DNA of 64,000 nt from Synechococcales cyanobacterium GL140_1_metabinner_5_sub (GCA_025359065.1 JANYHM010000045.1:30517-94516); one strand, 5' to 3'. Shown: positions 38,391 to 48,052, counted from the stretch's first letter. The notes: generated from the letters alone by a model not told the origin. A program made the numbers and translations.

Positions 38391-38978
38391 ATGAATATTG
38401 CTCAAGGTGTCCAGTTTGTTTCCTTTATAATTTTGTCAGCTCTGATGCTGGGTTCTGCTTTAGGAGTAGTGTTATTAGGAAATATCGTCTATTCGGCCTT
38501 CTTGTTAGGAGGCGTATTTATCAGCATGGCCGGAATTTATATTCTGCTGAATGCTGATTTTGTTTCGGCAGCCCAGGTGTTGATTTATGTGGGCGCGGTG
38601 AACGTGCTGATCCTATTCGCCATCATGTTGGTGAACAAACGAGAAGACTTTGTTCCCACCAAAAATGCTTGGATTGGTAAAGTATTAACTGGAGGAGTCT
38701 GTGCTGGTCTATTCGCCTTATTGTCAGCGGTGGCCGTGGTTACTCCTTGGCAACCACCTACCGAAGTAGCCACCGGCGAAGGATCCCTAGTGCCTTTGGC
38801 CAAGCATTTTTTCACCGACTTCTTGTTACCTTTTGAATTAGCTTCAGTCCTGCTCTTGATGGCCATGATCGGTGCGATCGTCTTAGCCCGTCGGGAGTTT
38901 ATCCCCGACACCGTTGAAATGACCGAAAAATCGGCTCTCACTCTACCAGAAAGACCTAGAGAGCTGGCTGGTAAATAG
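38391..38978 (+). CDS. ndhG: NAD(P)H-quinone oxidoreductase subunit 6
   Basis: Membrane subunit of NDH-1 with five helices, 195 residues. Typical text: FIILSALMLGSALGVVLLGN near 12-31, FLLGGVFISMAGIYILLNADFVSAAQVLIYVGAVNVL region (split here by helices 2 and 3), and FELASVLLLMAMIGAIVLAR near 148-167. It starts six bases after ndhI and precedes ndhE by 18 bases, so one transcript. Confidence 0.97.
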   Translation: MNIAQGVQFVSFIILSALMLGSALGVVLLGNIVYSAFLLGGVFISMAGIYILLNADFVSAAQVLIYVGAVNVLILFAIMLVNKREDFVPTKNAWIGKVLTGGVCAGLFALLSAVAVVTPWQPPTEVATGEGSLVPLAKHFFTDFLLPFELASVLLLMAMIGAIVLARREFIPDTVEMTEKSALTLPERPRELAGK

Positions 38979-38996
38979 TTTTGAGATTTTAATAAC

Positions 38997-39311
38997 ATGA
39001 TGCAACTACAACTTCCTTATTTTTTGATTTTGGCTGCGGCCTTGTTCTGCATTGGCATCTATGGCTTAGTTTCTAGCCGTAATGCTGTGCGAGTGTTGAT
39101 GTCGATCGAGTTAATGCTTAACGCCGTGAACCTCAACCTGATGGGTTTTTCTAATTATTTAGATCCTGTGGGTATTAAGGGTCAAGTGTTTGCCGTGTTT
39201 GTAATTTCGATCGCCGCTGCCGAAGCGGCGGTGGGTCTGGCGATCGTCCTAGCCATCTACCGGAACCGGGACACGGTAGATATGGAAAAATTCAACTTGC
39301 TCAAATGGTAG
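38997..39311 (+). CDS. ndhE: NAD(P)H-quinone oxidoreductase subunit 4L
   Basis: Small three-helix membrane subunit (NuoK type) of NDH-1, 104 residues. Key text: [20 protein letters not shown] near 34-53 with the conserved Glu in SIELM, and [20 protein letters not shown] near 68-87 with the second conserved Glu, both lining the proton path. Two ATGs in tandem open the frame; either could be used. Last gene of ndhI-G-E, followed by a hairpin. Confidence 0.97.
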   Translation: MMQLQLPYFLILAAALFCIGIYGLVSSRNAVRVLMSIELMLNAVNLNLMGFSNYLDPVGIKGQVFAVFVISIAAAEAAVGLAIVLAIYRNRDTVDMEKFNLLKW

Positions 39312-39348
39312 GTGAACGCAGCAGAACCTAACAGTTGAAACAAGTTAG

Positions 39349-39390
39349 GCAAATTGGGTAATTGAGCGTTGAACTTAACCAATTTGCTTT
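39349..39390 (+). terminator. Candidate terminator after ndhE
   Basis: 9-bp perfect stem GCAAATTGG/CCAATTTGC with a long loop, then TTT. It falls between ndhE and the next Uma2 gene. Confidence 0.5.
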
Positions 39391-39417
39391 AACGGCTTAT
39401 CTAATTTGGTGAACTTC

Positions 39418-40032
39418 ATGGCAGTTGCAATCGATTCTGTTCCACAGACACTTTGTGAACAACAACTTACTCTGGATCAATATCTCAATTATGAAGACGG
39501 GACAGGACAGCACTATGAAATTGTGGATGGGGTATTAGTTGAGGTGGGCACTGAGAGCGCCTTAAATCTGTCGATCGCTTTTGTATTGGGGATGGCATTT
39601 GCAAATCTAGGAGTTCCAGGATACCTAATTGGCTCCAAGCACCGAGTTTCAGTCAGCTCGAATCAAGTTGGCGTGCGTGAACCAGATTTATTGGTGCATT
39701 CCGAGGCTTCTTATGCAGCGGTCAGCGAAAAGAAAGAATCGCTGCTCGAATATCATCATCCTCTGCCTTTGTTGCTGGTGGAAATTGTCTCACCGGGCGA
39801 CGAAGAAAGTCGTAATTATCAACGAGACTACCTAGAAAAGCCGCTGGAGTATGCTGCCAGAGAGATTCCAGAGGTTTGGATTGTAGATCCAGACAGAGCA
39901 TTGGTTTGGGTTTTGATCTTACAAGGTAATTTTTATCAAAAGACAGAATTTAGCGGCAGCGGTCTAATTATTTCTGAGGCTTTTCCGCAGTTAAAACTTA
40001 CTGCTACGCAGGTTCTCAAGGCCGGAAGATGA
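39418..40032 (+). CDS. Uma2 family (DUF820) nuclease-like protein
   Basis: Third Uma2 gene of the window. I use the ATG at 39418 (MAVAIDSVPQTLCEQQLTLD), 204 residues; an in-frame GTG lies four codons earlier. The core is complete: YEIVDGVLVEVGTES near 33, REPDLLVH (Asp near 89), LPLLLVEIVSPGDEESRNY (Glu near 119), and a YLEKPLEYAAREIPEVWIVD segment. It lacks the coiled-coil tail of the other two. It sits 8 bases before the exonuclease gene, so they may be co-transcribed. Confidence 0.88.
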   Translation: MAVAIDSVPQTLCEQQLTLDQYLNYEDGTGQHYEIVDGVLVEVGTESALNLSIAFVLGMAFANLGVPGYLIGSKHRVSVSSNQVGVREPDLLVHSEASYAAVSEKKESLLEYHHPLPLLLVEIVSPGDEESRNYQRDYLEKPLEYAAREIPEVWIVDPDRALVWVLILQGNFYQKTEFSGSGLIISEAFPQLKLTATQVLKAGR

Positions 40033-40040
40033 TCTGATAT

Positions 40041-40526
40041 ATGAAATTTGTCGCGATCGATTTTGAAACAGCTAATTACAGCCCCACCAGTGCCTGTGCG
40101 ATCGGACTAGTCACCGTCGAAAACGGCACCATATTGCAGCAAAAGCACTTCCTGATCTGCCCACCGTCCAGCGAATTCATTTTCACATATGTCCACGGCA
40201 TTACTTGGGAAGACGTGGCCGCTGAGCCAAATTTTGCTCAACTGTGGCCAGAAATTAGTGAAATCTTAGCCGGAGCCGATTTCTTTGCCGCTCACAATGC
40301 TTCCTTCGATCGCAAAGTTTTGCAAGCCTGCTGCGAACTCTACCAAGTGCCCTCTCCACCTCAGACATTTACCTGCACCGTGCAACTGGCGCGGCGAACT
40401 TGGGGCATCAGGCCAACTAATCTACCAAATGTTTGCGGATACCTAGATATTGAGCTAGAGCATCACCAAGCACTCTCCGATGCCCACGCCTGTGCCCAAA
40501 TTGTGATTAAGGCTAATCAGAATTAG
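40041..40526 (+). CDS. DEDDh 3'-5' exonuclease domain protein
   Basis: 161 residues, essentially one DnaQ-like exonuclease domain. Catalytic residues: Asp7 and Glu9 (FVAIDFETANY), Asp90 (HNASFDRKVL), and His142-x4-Asp147 (HHQALSDAHACA), so all of DEDDh is present. It could be a stand-alone proofreading or RNA-end exonuclease; bacterial relatives are often annotated as DNA polymerase III epsilon-like. It follows the Uma2 gene by 8 bases and converges on sbcC. Confidence 0.9.
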   Translation: MKFVAIDFETANYSPTSACAIGLVTVENGTILQQKHFLICPPSSEFIFTYVHGITWEDVAAEPNFAQLWPEISEILAGADFFAAHNASFDRKVLQACCELYQVPSPPQTFTCTVQLARRTWGIRPTNLPNVCGYLDIELEHHQALSDAHACAQIVIKANQN

Positions 40527-40550
40527 CTGTGATTAATCATTGCGCGACTA

Positions 40551-43500
40551 TTAAGAAACAATTTGAATCTGAGAGCCAGAATTAGTCTTACTGACTTCGA
40601 TCCGAGTTTGGAAAGCTTCTTTAAACTGAGGCATGTGAGTTACGGCTAAAACACAGGCAAAATCATTAGAAATCGCGTTGATCGCCGCAATCAGTCGATC
40701 GCATCCCTCCCGATCTTGGGTACCAAATCCTTCATCAATTACCAGCATCTGCAAAGGTGTCCCGGCTCGTTGAGATAAAAGCTTTGCCAACGCCAACCGA
40801 ATTGAGAAATTAATCCGAAACGCCTCACCACCAGAATAGTTTTCATAGGGTCTAGTGCCATTGGCATCACCGATCGAGATCTCTAAGGTGTCAATCAGCT
40901 TGGCATTTTTCAAAGATTCTTTCTTGGATTTTGTCGCTTTTTTAGTGTATTTTTGAGTAATAAATTGAATATGAAACTGGTTGTTACTCAAGCGCGAGAG
41001 AATATAATTGGCTTCTACCTCCACTTGAGGCAACACATTTTCTACGATTAATGCCTGAATGCCATTTTTACCAAAGGCTTTGGTAAGTTCGTCATAGACT
41101 AATTGCTGCTGCTTAGCAGCAGCTAATTTTTCTTGCTCATCGCTTAAATTGGCCTGAATTTGCTGAAGCTGCTGTAATTTCTCGGTAATCTGTCCTAGAT
41201 CAGATAGCTGCCGATCGATCTGCTGGCGACGTTCTGCCACCTGTTGTTCTAAGTCCTGAATCTTTTGCGATCCATCCGGTAAAGCCACTAGTTGATCGCG
41301 AATTCCTGCGCAATCGGTGATGACCTGCCGTTGACTTAGAAGTTTTTGCTGCTGAGTGGTCTGTAGTTCCTGGAGTCTGGCAACTATCTGGGGATGCTCG
41401 GTAATTGCTTGTTGCCACTGTTGATATTGTAGCCGACAGTCTTCAGTCGATCGCAAAGATGCCTGAACTAACCGCTGCTGCTCAGGATCGTAACCCACTG
41501 CAATAAGCTGAGCTTGGATTTGCTGTAGAGCTTGTTGTAGTTGTTTAGTAGAAATGACAGCAGCCTGCCGATCAGCTTGCAGTTGATTTGCAATTTGGGT
41601 TTGCTGTTGCAACAGATGTTGAAGCTTCACCTCAGCTTTTTGCAAATCACTATGTTTGATCTCCGCCCAGCGGTATCGATCGACTTCACTCTGTGCCAAA
41701 GCGCGATTTTTATCGTCATAGCCCAACTCCGCCAGCATCTCATCTAGCTCCTGGAGTTCACTGATAAAATCGGCAGCATAGTGACGATGCTCGATCGATT
41801 CCAACAAATTGGCTTGCTCAGTTTGCAATTGCGCTAATCGATCGGCTGCATTCACCAGCGCCGCCAAAGTAGAGCTAATCCGCCCTTTCTCTTCTCGGAG
41901 CTGCTCATAGCCCACTAACTCTGCCTTGATATCTTTAAATTCTTGGCGCAGTTTTTCTAATTCCCGGTTAGCAGCAATTTCTGCCGCTTGACAGTCATCA
42001 ATCTGTTCTTTGAGAGTCGCCTGGTCAGCGGTATTACTGGCTAAAAAATGATCCCAATGCTCACCGCTGAGGGGATGCTGACAAAGGGGACAGTCTTCAT
42101 CAGCACTCAAAGTCTCTAGTTTCTTAACCAACTCTTGTTGACGAAATACATAGCCTTGTCGTTGAGCCTGTAGCCCAGCTAAGCGACTTTTAGCTTCTTG
42201 GCCTTTATCTTGCACTCGTTCTTGATAATTGCGGCGGTTATCGAGCAAAATTATTTTGTCTTCGATCGACTGTAGCTGTATCGCCAACTGCTCCCGCGCG
42301 GCCAACTGCTGCTCAATTTGCTGCATACTATTATTGGTCTGCTCCAGTCTGGCTTGCTCCTGAGCCGTCATTTTGTCAATATGGCTCTGAATTTCTTGCC
42401 GACGTTTGCTCAAGCCGCTGCTTTGCTGATACAGGTCATCAAGCTGGCGCAAATGCTGACGATGTTCTTGGAGTAAGGCCAAGCTGCGATCAACCTCCGG
42501 AGCGGTAGCTAACTGTTCTTGCAGTTCTTGTTGACGCTGCTGAATGGTAGTTAGCTCATTTTCTAATTTAGCTAGGGAAATTTGAGTCTGGCGATCGGAG
42601 CGCTCAATGTAAATTTCTTGGGCTTGGAGTTGGCTCTGGAGCTGCTGATGCTGATGGGCTTTTTCTTCCCAGCTACTAGCGGCGGTGGCCAGAGCTTGAT
42701 ATTGACTATAGGCGGCCTGGATTTCGGTGCCTCGATCAATTAATTTAACTAAGGCATCGGCGGCAATCTGGCTGCGGGCAACATCTTGGCGAATTTGCTC
42801 TAGGTCTGTCATTAATTCTTGCTGACGCTGTTCTGACCAATGGATTTGTTGTTGGTAAGTGGCACGCTGTTGAGCAGTGGTTTTGAGAGTTTCTAGTAAC
42901 TGCCGATCGGTCTGTTCAGCGGCTTGCAGCAGGTTAATTTGCCCTTGGGCAGTGGCCACATCTGCGGTGAGGGTAGGGATAGCAATAATTCTTTCTAGAT
43001 CTCGTTCACACTGCTGTTCGATTGCGGTAGCCTGGGCTTTATAGGCAGCAGCAACTTTTTTGGCTTGTTCTGAAAGCACTTCGTATTGGTCAAGCTTCAG
43101 CAGATCAGCGAGGATTTGTTTGCGCTCGCTGGGCTTTTTTATCATGAACTCATCGGCCTTGCCCTGGCGTAGATAAGCGGAGTTGGTAAAGGTGTCGTAG
43201 TCAATTTTCAGGTATTGGTCAATCAGTTTTTGAGTGTCTTTAATGCCTTTTTGGGTGAGTGATTTAAAGTCTCGATCGGCCATCACCTGCAATTCCAACG
43301 TTCCAGGGCCGCTGCGCTGCCGACTGCGAATCACTCGATAGATATCTCCATGAAGCTGAAAGGTGAAATCTACCCGCATATCGATCGCCCCGTTGCTGAT
43401 CGCATCTTCTTCACTAGCCGCACGACTTTTACCCCAAATTGACCAGGTGATCGCTTCGAGTAAGGAAGATTTTCCGGCTCCGTTGGCTCCACAAATACAG

Positions 43501-43580
43501 GCGGTGTGGAGTCCCGAGAAATCTACGCTGGCTTCGCGGTAGCTGAGGAAGTTCTTGAGGGTGAGCTGGAGAGGAATCAT
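40551..43580 (-). CDS. sbcC: Nuclease SbcCD subunit C (Rad50-like)
   Basis: SMC-type ATPase that holds DNA ends for the SbcD nuclease in hairpin removal and double-strand-break repair. 1009 residues. Walker A GANGAGKSSLLEAITWS near 31-47, long coiled coils, zinc hook CPLC (Cys497, Cys500) at the midpoint, returning coiled coil, then the ABC signature YSGGEAFRINFSIRLALAKL and Walker B MLVIDEGFGTQDREG near 930-950. Length is usual. sbcD is not in the window, so the partner lies elsewhere. Starts from ATG at 43580. Confidence 0.95.
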   Translation of the reverse strand: MIPLQLTLKNFLSYREASVDFSGLHTACICGANGAGKSSLLEAITWSIWGKSRAASEEDAISNGAIDMRVDFTFQLHGDIYRVIRSRQRSGPGTLELQVMADRDFKSLTQKGIKDTQKLIDQYLKIDYDTFTNSAYLRQGKADEFMIKKPSERKQILADLLKLDQYEVLSEQAKKVAAAYKAQATAIEQQCERDLERIIAIPTLTADVATAQGQINLLQAAEQTDRQLLETLKTTAQQRATYQQQIHWSEQRQQELMTDLEQIRQDVARSQIAADALVKLIDRGTEIQAAYSQYQALATAASSWEEKAHQHQQLQSQLQAQEIYIERSDRQTQISLAKLENELTTIQQRQQELQEQLATAPEVDRSLALLQEHRQHLRQLDDLYQQSSGLSKRRQEIQSHIDKMTAQEQARLEQTNNSMQQIEQQLAAREQLAIQLQSIEDKIILLDNRRNYQERVQDKGQEAKSRLAGLQAQRQGYVFRQQELVKKLETLSADEDCPLCQHPLSGEHWDHFLASNTADQATLKEQIDDCQAAEIAANRELEKLRQEFKDIKAELVGYEQLREEKGRISSTLAALVNAADRLAQLQTEQANLLESIEHRHYAADFISELQELDEMLAELGYDDKNRALAQSEVDRYRWAEIKHSDLQKAEVKLQHLLQQQTQIANQLQADRQAAVISTKQLQQALQQIQAQLIAVGYDPEQQRLVQASLRSTEDCRLQYQQWQQAITEHPQIVARLQELQTTQQQKLLSQRQVITDCAGIRDQLVALPDGSQKIQDLEQQVAERRQQIDRQLSDLGQITEKLQQLQQIQANLSDEQEKLAAAKQQQLVYDELTKAFGKNGIQALIVENVLPQVEVEANYILSRLSNNQFHIQFITQKYTKKATKSKKESLKNAKLIDTLEISIGDANGTRPYENYSGGEAFRINFSIRLALAKLLSQRAGTPLQMLVIDEGFGTQDREGCDRLIAAINAISNDFACVLAVTHMPQFKEAFQTRIEVSKTNSGSQIQIVS

Positions 43581-43769
43581 ACAGAGTATCTAGGGCAAAG
43601 TATTTATGTACTTATTGCTTATGATAGACTACTTTCGATCGGTCGGTTGAAGATTACTCAAATATTCTGTCAAGCGTAAGAAAAACTATTAAGATCTTGC
43701 TGGCTAATCAGACCATTGGCTAGACAGTGCACAGTGGATTCACCACATCTGGTGGGGCAAAAAATCTCA

Positions 43770-44342
43770 TTATGAAATATTAGGAGCATTGGTTAGCCTT
43801 GTTTCTATTTCTAACAAATTGCGCTGCCGATCGCCGATTCTTTTTGCTGGTATGCCAGCGTATGTGCCAAAGGGCTGACAGTCATTTTTAACCAAACTAA
43901 GTGCACCAACAGCTACTCCATCTGCTAAGGTTACGCCGGGTAAAATAATAGAGCCAGCGCCGATGATTACATGACGACCAATTTTGACATCGGCATGTTG
44001 AACATTAGTAAACTCATTTGGTACCATGGGGTTCGTCATACTAAGTCCGCTATAGTCATCAGAACTAGAATAGATAGAAACCCGGGAGGAAATATTGGAG
44101 AAATCATCAAGCGAAATATGCCCAGAACCGATGATCGAAGAGTACACTGCGATGTGTACATAATTACCAATTAGAATACCGCCATTTCCTGCCGACAGCA
44201 CACAAAAATCGTCAACTCTGACATTATTACCAAATCGGATTTTTTGACAGTTATAATATGAAGCTTTGTCAGAAAGGAGTACGTTGTCGCCTATACCAGC
44301 AAAATCCATATTCAGGATTTGTTGACTTGTTAAATAACCCAT
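43770..44342 (-). CDS. Left-handed beta-helix acyltransferase (hexapeptide repeat)
   Basis: 190 residues with hexapeptide turns such as IRFGNNVRVDDFCVLSAG, ILIGNYVHIAVYSSIIG, VKIGRHVIIGAGSIILPG and VTLADGVAVGALSLV, the signature of maltose/galactoside/NeuD-type O-acetyltransferases. The C-terminal AGIPAKRIGDR motif is the usual acetyl-CoA-site end. Probably adds an acetyl group to a sugar in a surface polysaccharide. It precedes, on the same strand, the broken acyltransferase-3 gene's end by about 80 bases, suggesting one former polysaccharide locus. Confidence 0.85.
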   Translation of the reverse strand: MGYLTSQQILNMDFAGIGDNVLLSDKASYYNCQKIRFGNNVRVDDFCVLSAGNGGILIGNYVHIAVYSSIIGSGHISLDDFSNISSRVSIYSSSDDYSGLSMTNPMVPNEFTNVQHADVKIGRHVIIGAGSIILPGVTLADGVAVGALSLVKNDCQPFGTYAGIPAKRIGDRQRNLLEIETRLTNAPNIS

Positions 44343-44422
44343 CTCAAATAACTTTTCTTAGATTAAGATATATTCAACTATTTTGCCCAATTTTGCCGGT
44401 AATATGACCATATGGGCTGAAA

Positions 44423-45425
44423 TTAATCACGTAACAGTAAACAAGGTTTTTCTATGATATACCAACTTAGAAGACCACATCCCGAGCTAATTCCTGCTGA
44501 TAAGAGAAATAATAGCCAAGGTGAAATTAACGGTAAATACCAAATCAACAGTTTTTGAACAGGCCATCCGTATAGATAAATACCATAAGAAAAATCAGGC
44601 ATTGCTTGAAACCTTTTGAGCAGAGGAACATCTGAAAAAGCAAATACGCTCCTACAGTTGGCAAAGAGAAATTCAAAGTATTGTTGATAGACAAACTAAT
44701 AATGAGTATCAGTGCTGCCAATATCATACGCATTCTGCTATACCTGATTTGAGCGTGAAAAATATAAAAGCATCCTCCAACACAAAAAAAAGTCAGAAAT
44801 CTTACAAAATCACTGAAGTTCCCAAACCAATAAGATGGTTTGGGAAAACGTATAATAGAATTGAAACCAGGAAAGGTATAGATGAAAAGAACTAATATAG
44901 ATAATGATAGCCATATCGCTGGTTTTTCAGTGCTCCAATCGTTCCTAATATTGCAACCAATAGATAACAGCGAAATTCATAAGCTATTGTCCACATTGCA
45001 CCATTGAGCAATGGATAAGGTTTTCCCTGAAAAATTGCTGGTGAACTTGGTGGACTTAATAGAAAAATCTCTTGCAAATGAACAATAAAATTGATGGGGG
45101 TAAAGAAATTAATGGGAGCTACAGCTAGAGGGATTACAACAAAAATACAAATAAGTGTTGCAACAGAAAAACCAGGATAAATGCGTAGAATTCTTTTTCG
45201 CAGAAAGCTATAAAGTTTTGGCGTGCGCTGCCAACTTTGAACAATTAAATAACCACTCAATAAGAAAAATCCATTAACAGCAAGTTCCCCAAATGAAATT
45301 CGGTGAAAAATGTTAGTCAAAATTTCTCTATGCCGATCGCCATCAATCAATTCTGGCGAGTGCGATAGTAGTACCAGCAAGGCGAGCAACAGTCGCAGGA
45401 AATTAAAATTATTATTGCGACTCAT
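44423..45425 (-). pseudogene. Acyltransferase 3 (OafA-type) membrane enzyme, two frameshifts
   Basis: An O-acyltransferase family membrane protein in three pieces. Piece 1 (45425 to about 44920): MSRNNNFNFLRLLLALLVLL, with the family's RLLLALLVLLSHS helix and FFLLSGYLI motif. Piece 2 continues one frame away after an AAAAA run near 44920 (AIWLSLSILVLFIYTFPG and onward). Piece 3 resumes in the third frame near 44650 after a T-rich run and carries DFSYGIYLYGWP and SWYIIEKPC, the normal C-terminal signatures, to TAA at 44423-44425. Both shifts fall at homopolymers, so assembly error is possible; otherwise a recent pseudogene. Would be about 330 residues if repaired. Confidence 0.7.
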
Positions 45426-45511
45426 AAATAATACGAGTTTCATTTATCTTGCATTGGCCTATGCTTGTTTAGACCTTATTTTGTTAGCTTTCATAGAAAA
45501 AGTGCGGGATG

Positions 45512-45945
45512 TGGGAAACTCAGTGGCTTCAGCCCTGAGAGGGAAGCGACTCGGGGGACTTTAGTCCCTTTCTGCCGATAGGCAAAAAGAAAAACTAAAG
45601 TTGCACCATTTTTGCTATATTAACTAAAGTTGCAGATAGCAAATTCAACTACGTGTCGAACCATTCCTAGTAAGGGTGCAATCCCCGCCAACTTAGTACG
45701 GCTATAGAGAGCCAACACAAAAAGGGTAAGCAATGGCAGGGTGGGGAGCGTACCAAACTGGCTAGCGTTGAACCTTTGAAGCAATTAAAAGATAAAAGTA
45801 AGCGCAATTGCAATACCTCTCGTATGGGTAGTTGTTTTGAGCGTCTAGAGGCACCCTTGACAGTCGCCTTTAATAGCGTTGATGGCTATCAAGCTGGAGT
45901 TATTCAGAATCTCTGTGGCTTTAGCCCTGAGAGTGTCAACCTCAA
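45512..45945 (+). mobile_element. Remnant of an IS200/IS605-type TnpB element: 3' RNA region and right end only
   Basis: No transposase frame remains. The stretch 45655-45800 (AACC..TAGTAAGGGTGCAATC, CCCCGCCAACTTAGTACGG, GGCAGGGTGGGGAGCG) resembles the conserved structured RNA at the 3' end of cyanobacterial tnpB genes, which in active elements becomes the guide RNA. It ends in GTGGCTTTAGCCCTGAGAG followed by TGTCAA at 45915-45939, a typical right end. A near-copy of that end, GTGGCTTCAGCCCTGAGAG, lies at 45523-45541, and a 13-base direct repeat AACTAAAGTTGCA occurs at 45593 and 45622. An 85-codon frame at 45776-46033 is non-coding in my view. Family call by pattern memory. Confidence 0.55.
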
Positions 45946-46003
45946 TAGTTTACCCGTGACAGCGTGGATAATTACTGCGTTTCATGGCACTGACTTTATT
46001 TGG

Positions 46004-47134
46004 TTAACTGCTCCGGATTTCTTGAGCAGCTAGGTATATCTGGCTCCATTCGCTGACTACTTGATTGGTTTTGAGTCCTAGGTCTTTAGCGATCGATTCT
46101 ACTGATTCTCCTTCTTTCATGCCCGCCATAATCCGCTGCTGTTTCGGCTCTAACCCAGCATTAAAATCTTGCCACTGGCTGATCGTCAGACCCATGCTGT
46201 TATCTTGCAAGGAGGTTTTCAACCACTCTGCCACCATTTCGGGCTGGCTTTTGACCGCAAAAACCTTGACAGCATGATAAGAAATTTTTTCACGCAGGCG
46301 ATAGACTTGTTTAATATCCATATCGAGCTGCTTAGCAATCTCTTCGGGGGTTTTACCAATTAAATACAAGCGCAGCCATTCTTTGGCATCTACGCCCAAA
46401 TTTTCCTCTAAATAAGCCAGCATTTCATCCTTGACTCTGGTGCGCAGAAGCTGAGTTTCTTCCCATTCTTGCTGTTCTTGGTGTGCCTCTAAGACCTGCT
46501 GATCCAAGAAGTTAAAAGAAGACTCGCCAGATTCATCGGTGACAGAATCAGATACTACTTTGATCAGATCATCGCGGGGGACGTTGGTAACACCGCCGCG
46601 CTGGCTGCGACGCAGGTAGTTGACAAACCGATAGGCCAGCAATGGCTGATTGCGAATTGGTCGCAAGCAATACTCCTCTAAAGTCGCCAACATTAGGGCA
46701 TCGCGGAGGCGAGGATTTTTGGTGCATTGGGCAATCCACTCTACCTGCTGGCGAATATACTTATCGCCCTGGAGCATTTCTTGCACCACCTCTTGTAGTA
46801 CATCTACTACGGTGCGCTGCCGATCGCGGCTCACCGAGAGCCAAGAGCGAATTTTTTCCCGGACAATCGCCAAACTGCCCAGGCGCTGCATCAAATTTTT
46901 ATAAGCTTTCTCGGAAGGCACACCCAAATAGCGCTGGAGTAGGATCCGATAGCGATAGTCCATCGCTTGAGTGGCGATCGCTAACTGTTCGGGAACCATT
47001 TCGGTGTATCTATCTTGGTTAACCCCTATCAGCCACTGCACGACCCCATTGTGGGTAGCAGAATTGTGCTGAGCACATTCTACACTCAGCCGCTGTTGCC
47101 ATCCTGCTGCTAGTTCTGCTGCTACGTTGGTCAC
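46004..47134 (-). CDS. HetZ-related protein 2
   Basis: 376 residues of the HetZ-like family. HetZ itself is a regulator of heterocyst differentiation, but related proteins occur in non-heterocystous cyanobacteria, with unknown roles. Characteristic text: QAMDYRYRILLQRYLGV near 55-71, SRDRQRTVVDVLQEVVQEML near 102-121, EYCLRPIRNQPLLAYRFVNY near 150-169, and C-terminal helix-turn-helix-like segments EEIAKQLDMDIKQVYRLREK and ESIAKDLGLKTNQVVSEWSQ. I begin at the GTG at 47134, with AGGT eight bases upstream; a TTG two codons earlier would sit too close to that site. Probably DNA- or RNA-polymerase-associated by its HTH resemblance; inferred. Confidence 0.85.
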   Translation of the reverse strand: MTNVAAELAAGWQQRLSVECAQHNSATHNGVVQWLIGVNQDRYTEMVPEQLAIATQAMDYRYRILLQRYLGVPSEKAYKNLMQRLGSLAIVREKIRSWLSVSRDRQRTVVDVLQEVVQEMLQGDKYIRQQVEWIAQCTKNPRLRDALMLATLEEYCLRPIRNQPLLAYRFVNYLRRSQRGGVTNVPRDDLIKVVSDSVTDESGESSFNFLDQQVLEAHQEQQEWEETQLLRTRVKDEMLAYLEENLGVDAKEWLRLYLIGKTPEEIAKQLDMDIKQVYRLREKISYHAVKVFAVKSQPEMVAEWLKTSLQDNSMGLTISQWQDFNAGLEPKQQRIMAGMKEGESVESIAKDLGLKTNQVVSEWSQIYLAAQEIRSS

Positions 47135-47218
47135 AATCAAATACCTATGGAACGCTGTTCTCTCTATCCATGTTAGGAGCTAATGATATCAGCCAAATGG
47201 GTATTTTGAAAATCTCTA

Positions 47219-48052
47219 TCAGTTTCTGGGGCGGCGTTCTTTAGCGAGCGTAATTAGTTCTTGCTGCATGATCCGTTTGACCCAACGATAGCAGCGCCAC
47301 ACGTAGTCTTTATCGTTGGCGGCATCTCGACCAGCGCGGTCAAACACAATCGGTGCACAAATGCGGTTGTGCACCTGCACCGGGGCGGGGATATTGGGTA
47401 AAGGTCCACAGGCAATTCCCCAGGGAAATCCCAAATATATTGGGAGGGTCAATGGATCTAATCCTCCCAGCCAAGGCAATCCCCATCTGTTGACTATTTC
47501 ACTTACTGCCGGATACACATTGCCCAATATCAATAGGCTATCGTGGGCACCGACCGATACAGTGGGGATGATCGGGATATTTTCACGCAAAGCTAGTTTG
47601 ATAAATCCTGTGCGGCCAGCAAAGTTGATTCGGTAACGCCAGCGATGAGGGCGAAAAACATCCTCGATGCCGCCGGGATATACTAAAACCGGCGCACCTT
47701 GGCGTAAGACCCTCATAGCAGATTGAGGATTGGCTGCTAGTGCCCCACATTCCATGGCCATTTTGGCGATCGGCTCAGAGATATTCCAAACCTCTGGGTG
47801 CATCAGTCCATAGACTGGTCGATCAGTGCCATAGCGGTGAAACCATTCATACATCAGCATGTACATATCTGGAGCTGCCAATCCGCCGTTGTGGCTTGCC
47901 ACAGCCAAAAAAGGCCGATCTTCAGGAATATGTTGCCAGCCATCACTAGTGACCCGAAAGTAATATTGATATAGCCAGCCCCAAATCGGCATCAGGTATT
48001 CGATCGTTTTGGGGTTACGATGATTTAGGTCGGGGCGAAGATGAGAATCCAA
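47219..48052 (-). CDS. Lysophospholipid/diacylglycerol acyltransferase family protein
   Basis: 277 residues of the PlsC-like (LPLAT) superfamily, the cyanobacterial group that includes DGAT2-like enzymes. The acceptor-site motif reads ASHNGGLAAPD (near 52-62), a longer spacing than the usual HX4D; VLVYPGGIEDVFRPHRWRYR near 121-140 provides the second block with its EXXR-like acidic residue; and FIKLALRENIPIIPTVSVGA follows. A hydrophobic segment near 195-215 could bind the membrane. The substrate is a guess: triacylglycerol, wax ester or acyl-plastoquinone synthesis. Located beside the HetZ-related gene on the same strand with an 84-base gap. Confidence 0.82.
   Translation of the reverse strand: MDSHLRPDLNHRNPKTIEYLMPIWGWLYQYYFRVTSDGWQHIPEDRPFLAVASHNGGLAAPDMYMLMYEWFHRYGTDRPVYGLMHPEVWNISEPIAKMAMECGALAANPQSAMRVLRQGAPVLVYPGGIEDVFRPHRWRYRINFAGRTGFIKLALRENIPIIPTVSVGAHDSLLILGNVYPAVSEIVNRWGLPWLGGLDPLTLPIYLGFPWGIACGPLPNIPAPVQVHNRICAPIVFDRAGRDAANDKDYVWRCYRWVKRIMQQELITLAKERRPRN

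Noticed and set aside
45776..46033. 85-codon frame in the TnpB-element remnant
   Set aside because: Overlaps the structured RNA/right-end region and the HetZ-related gene end; no protein family resemblance.
46642..47022. 126-codon plus-strand frame opposite the HetZ-related gene
   Set aside because: Antisense shadow of a conserved protein.
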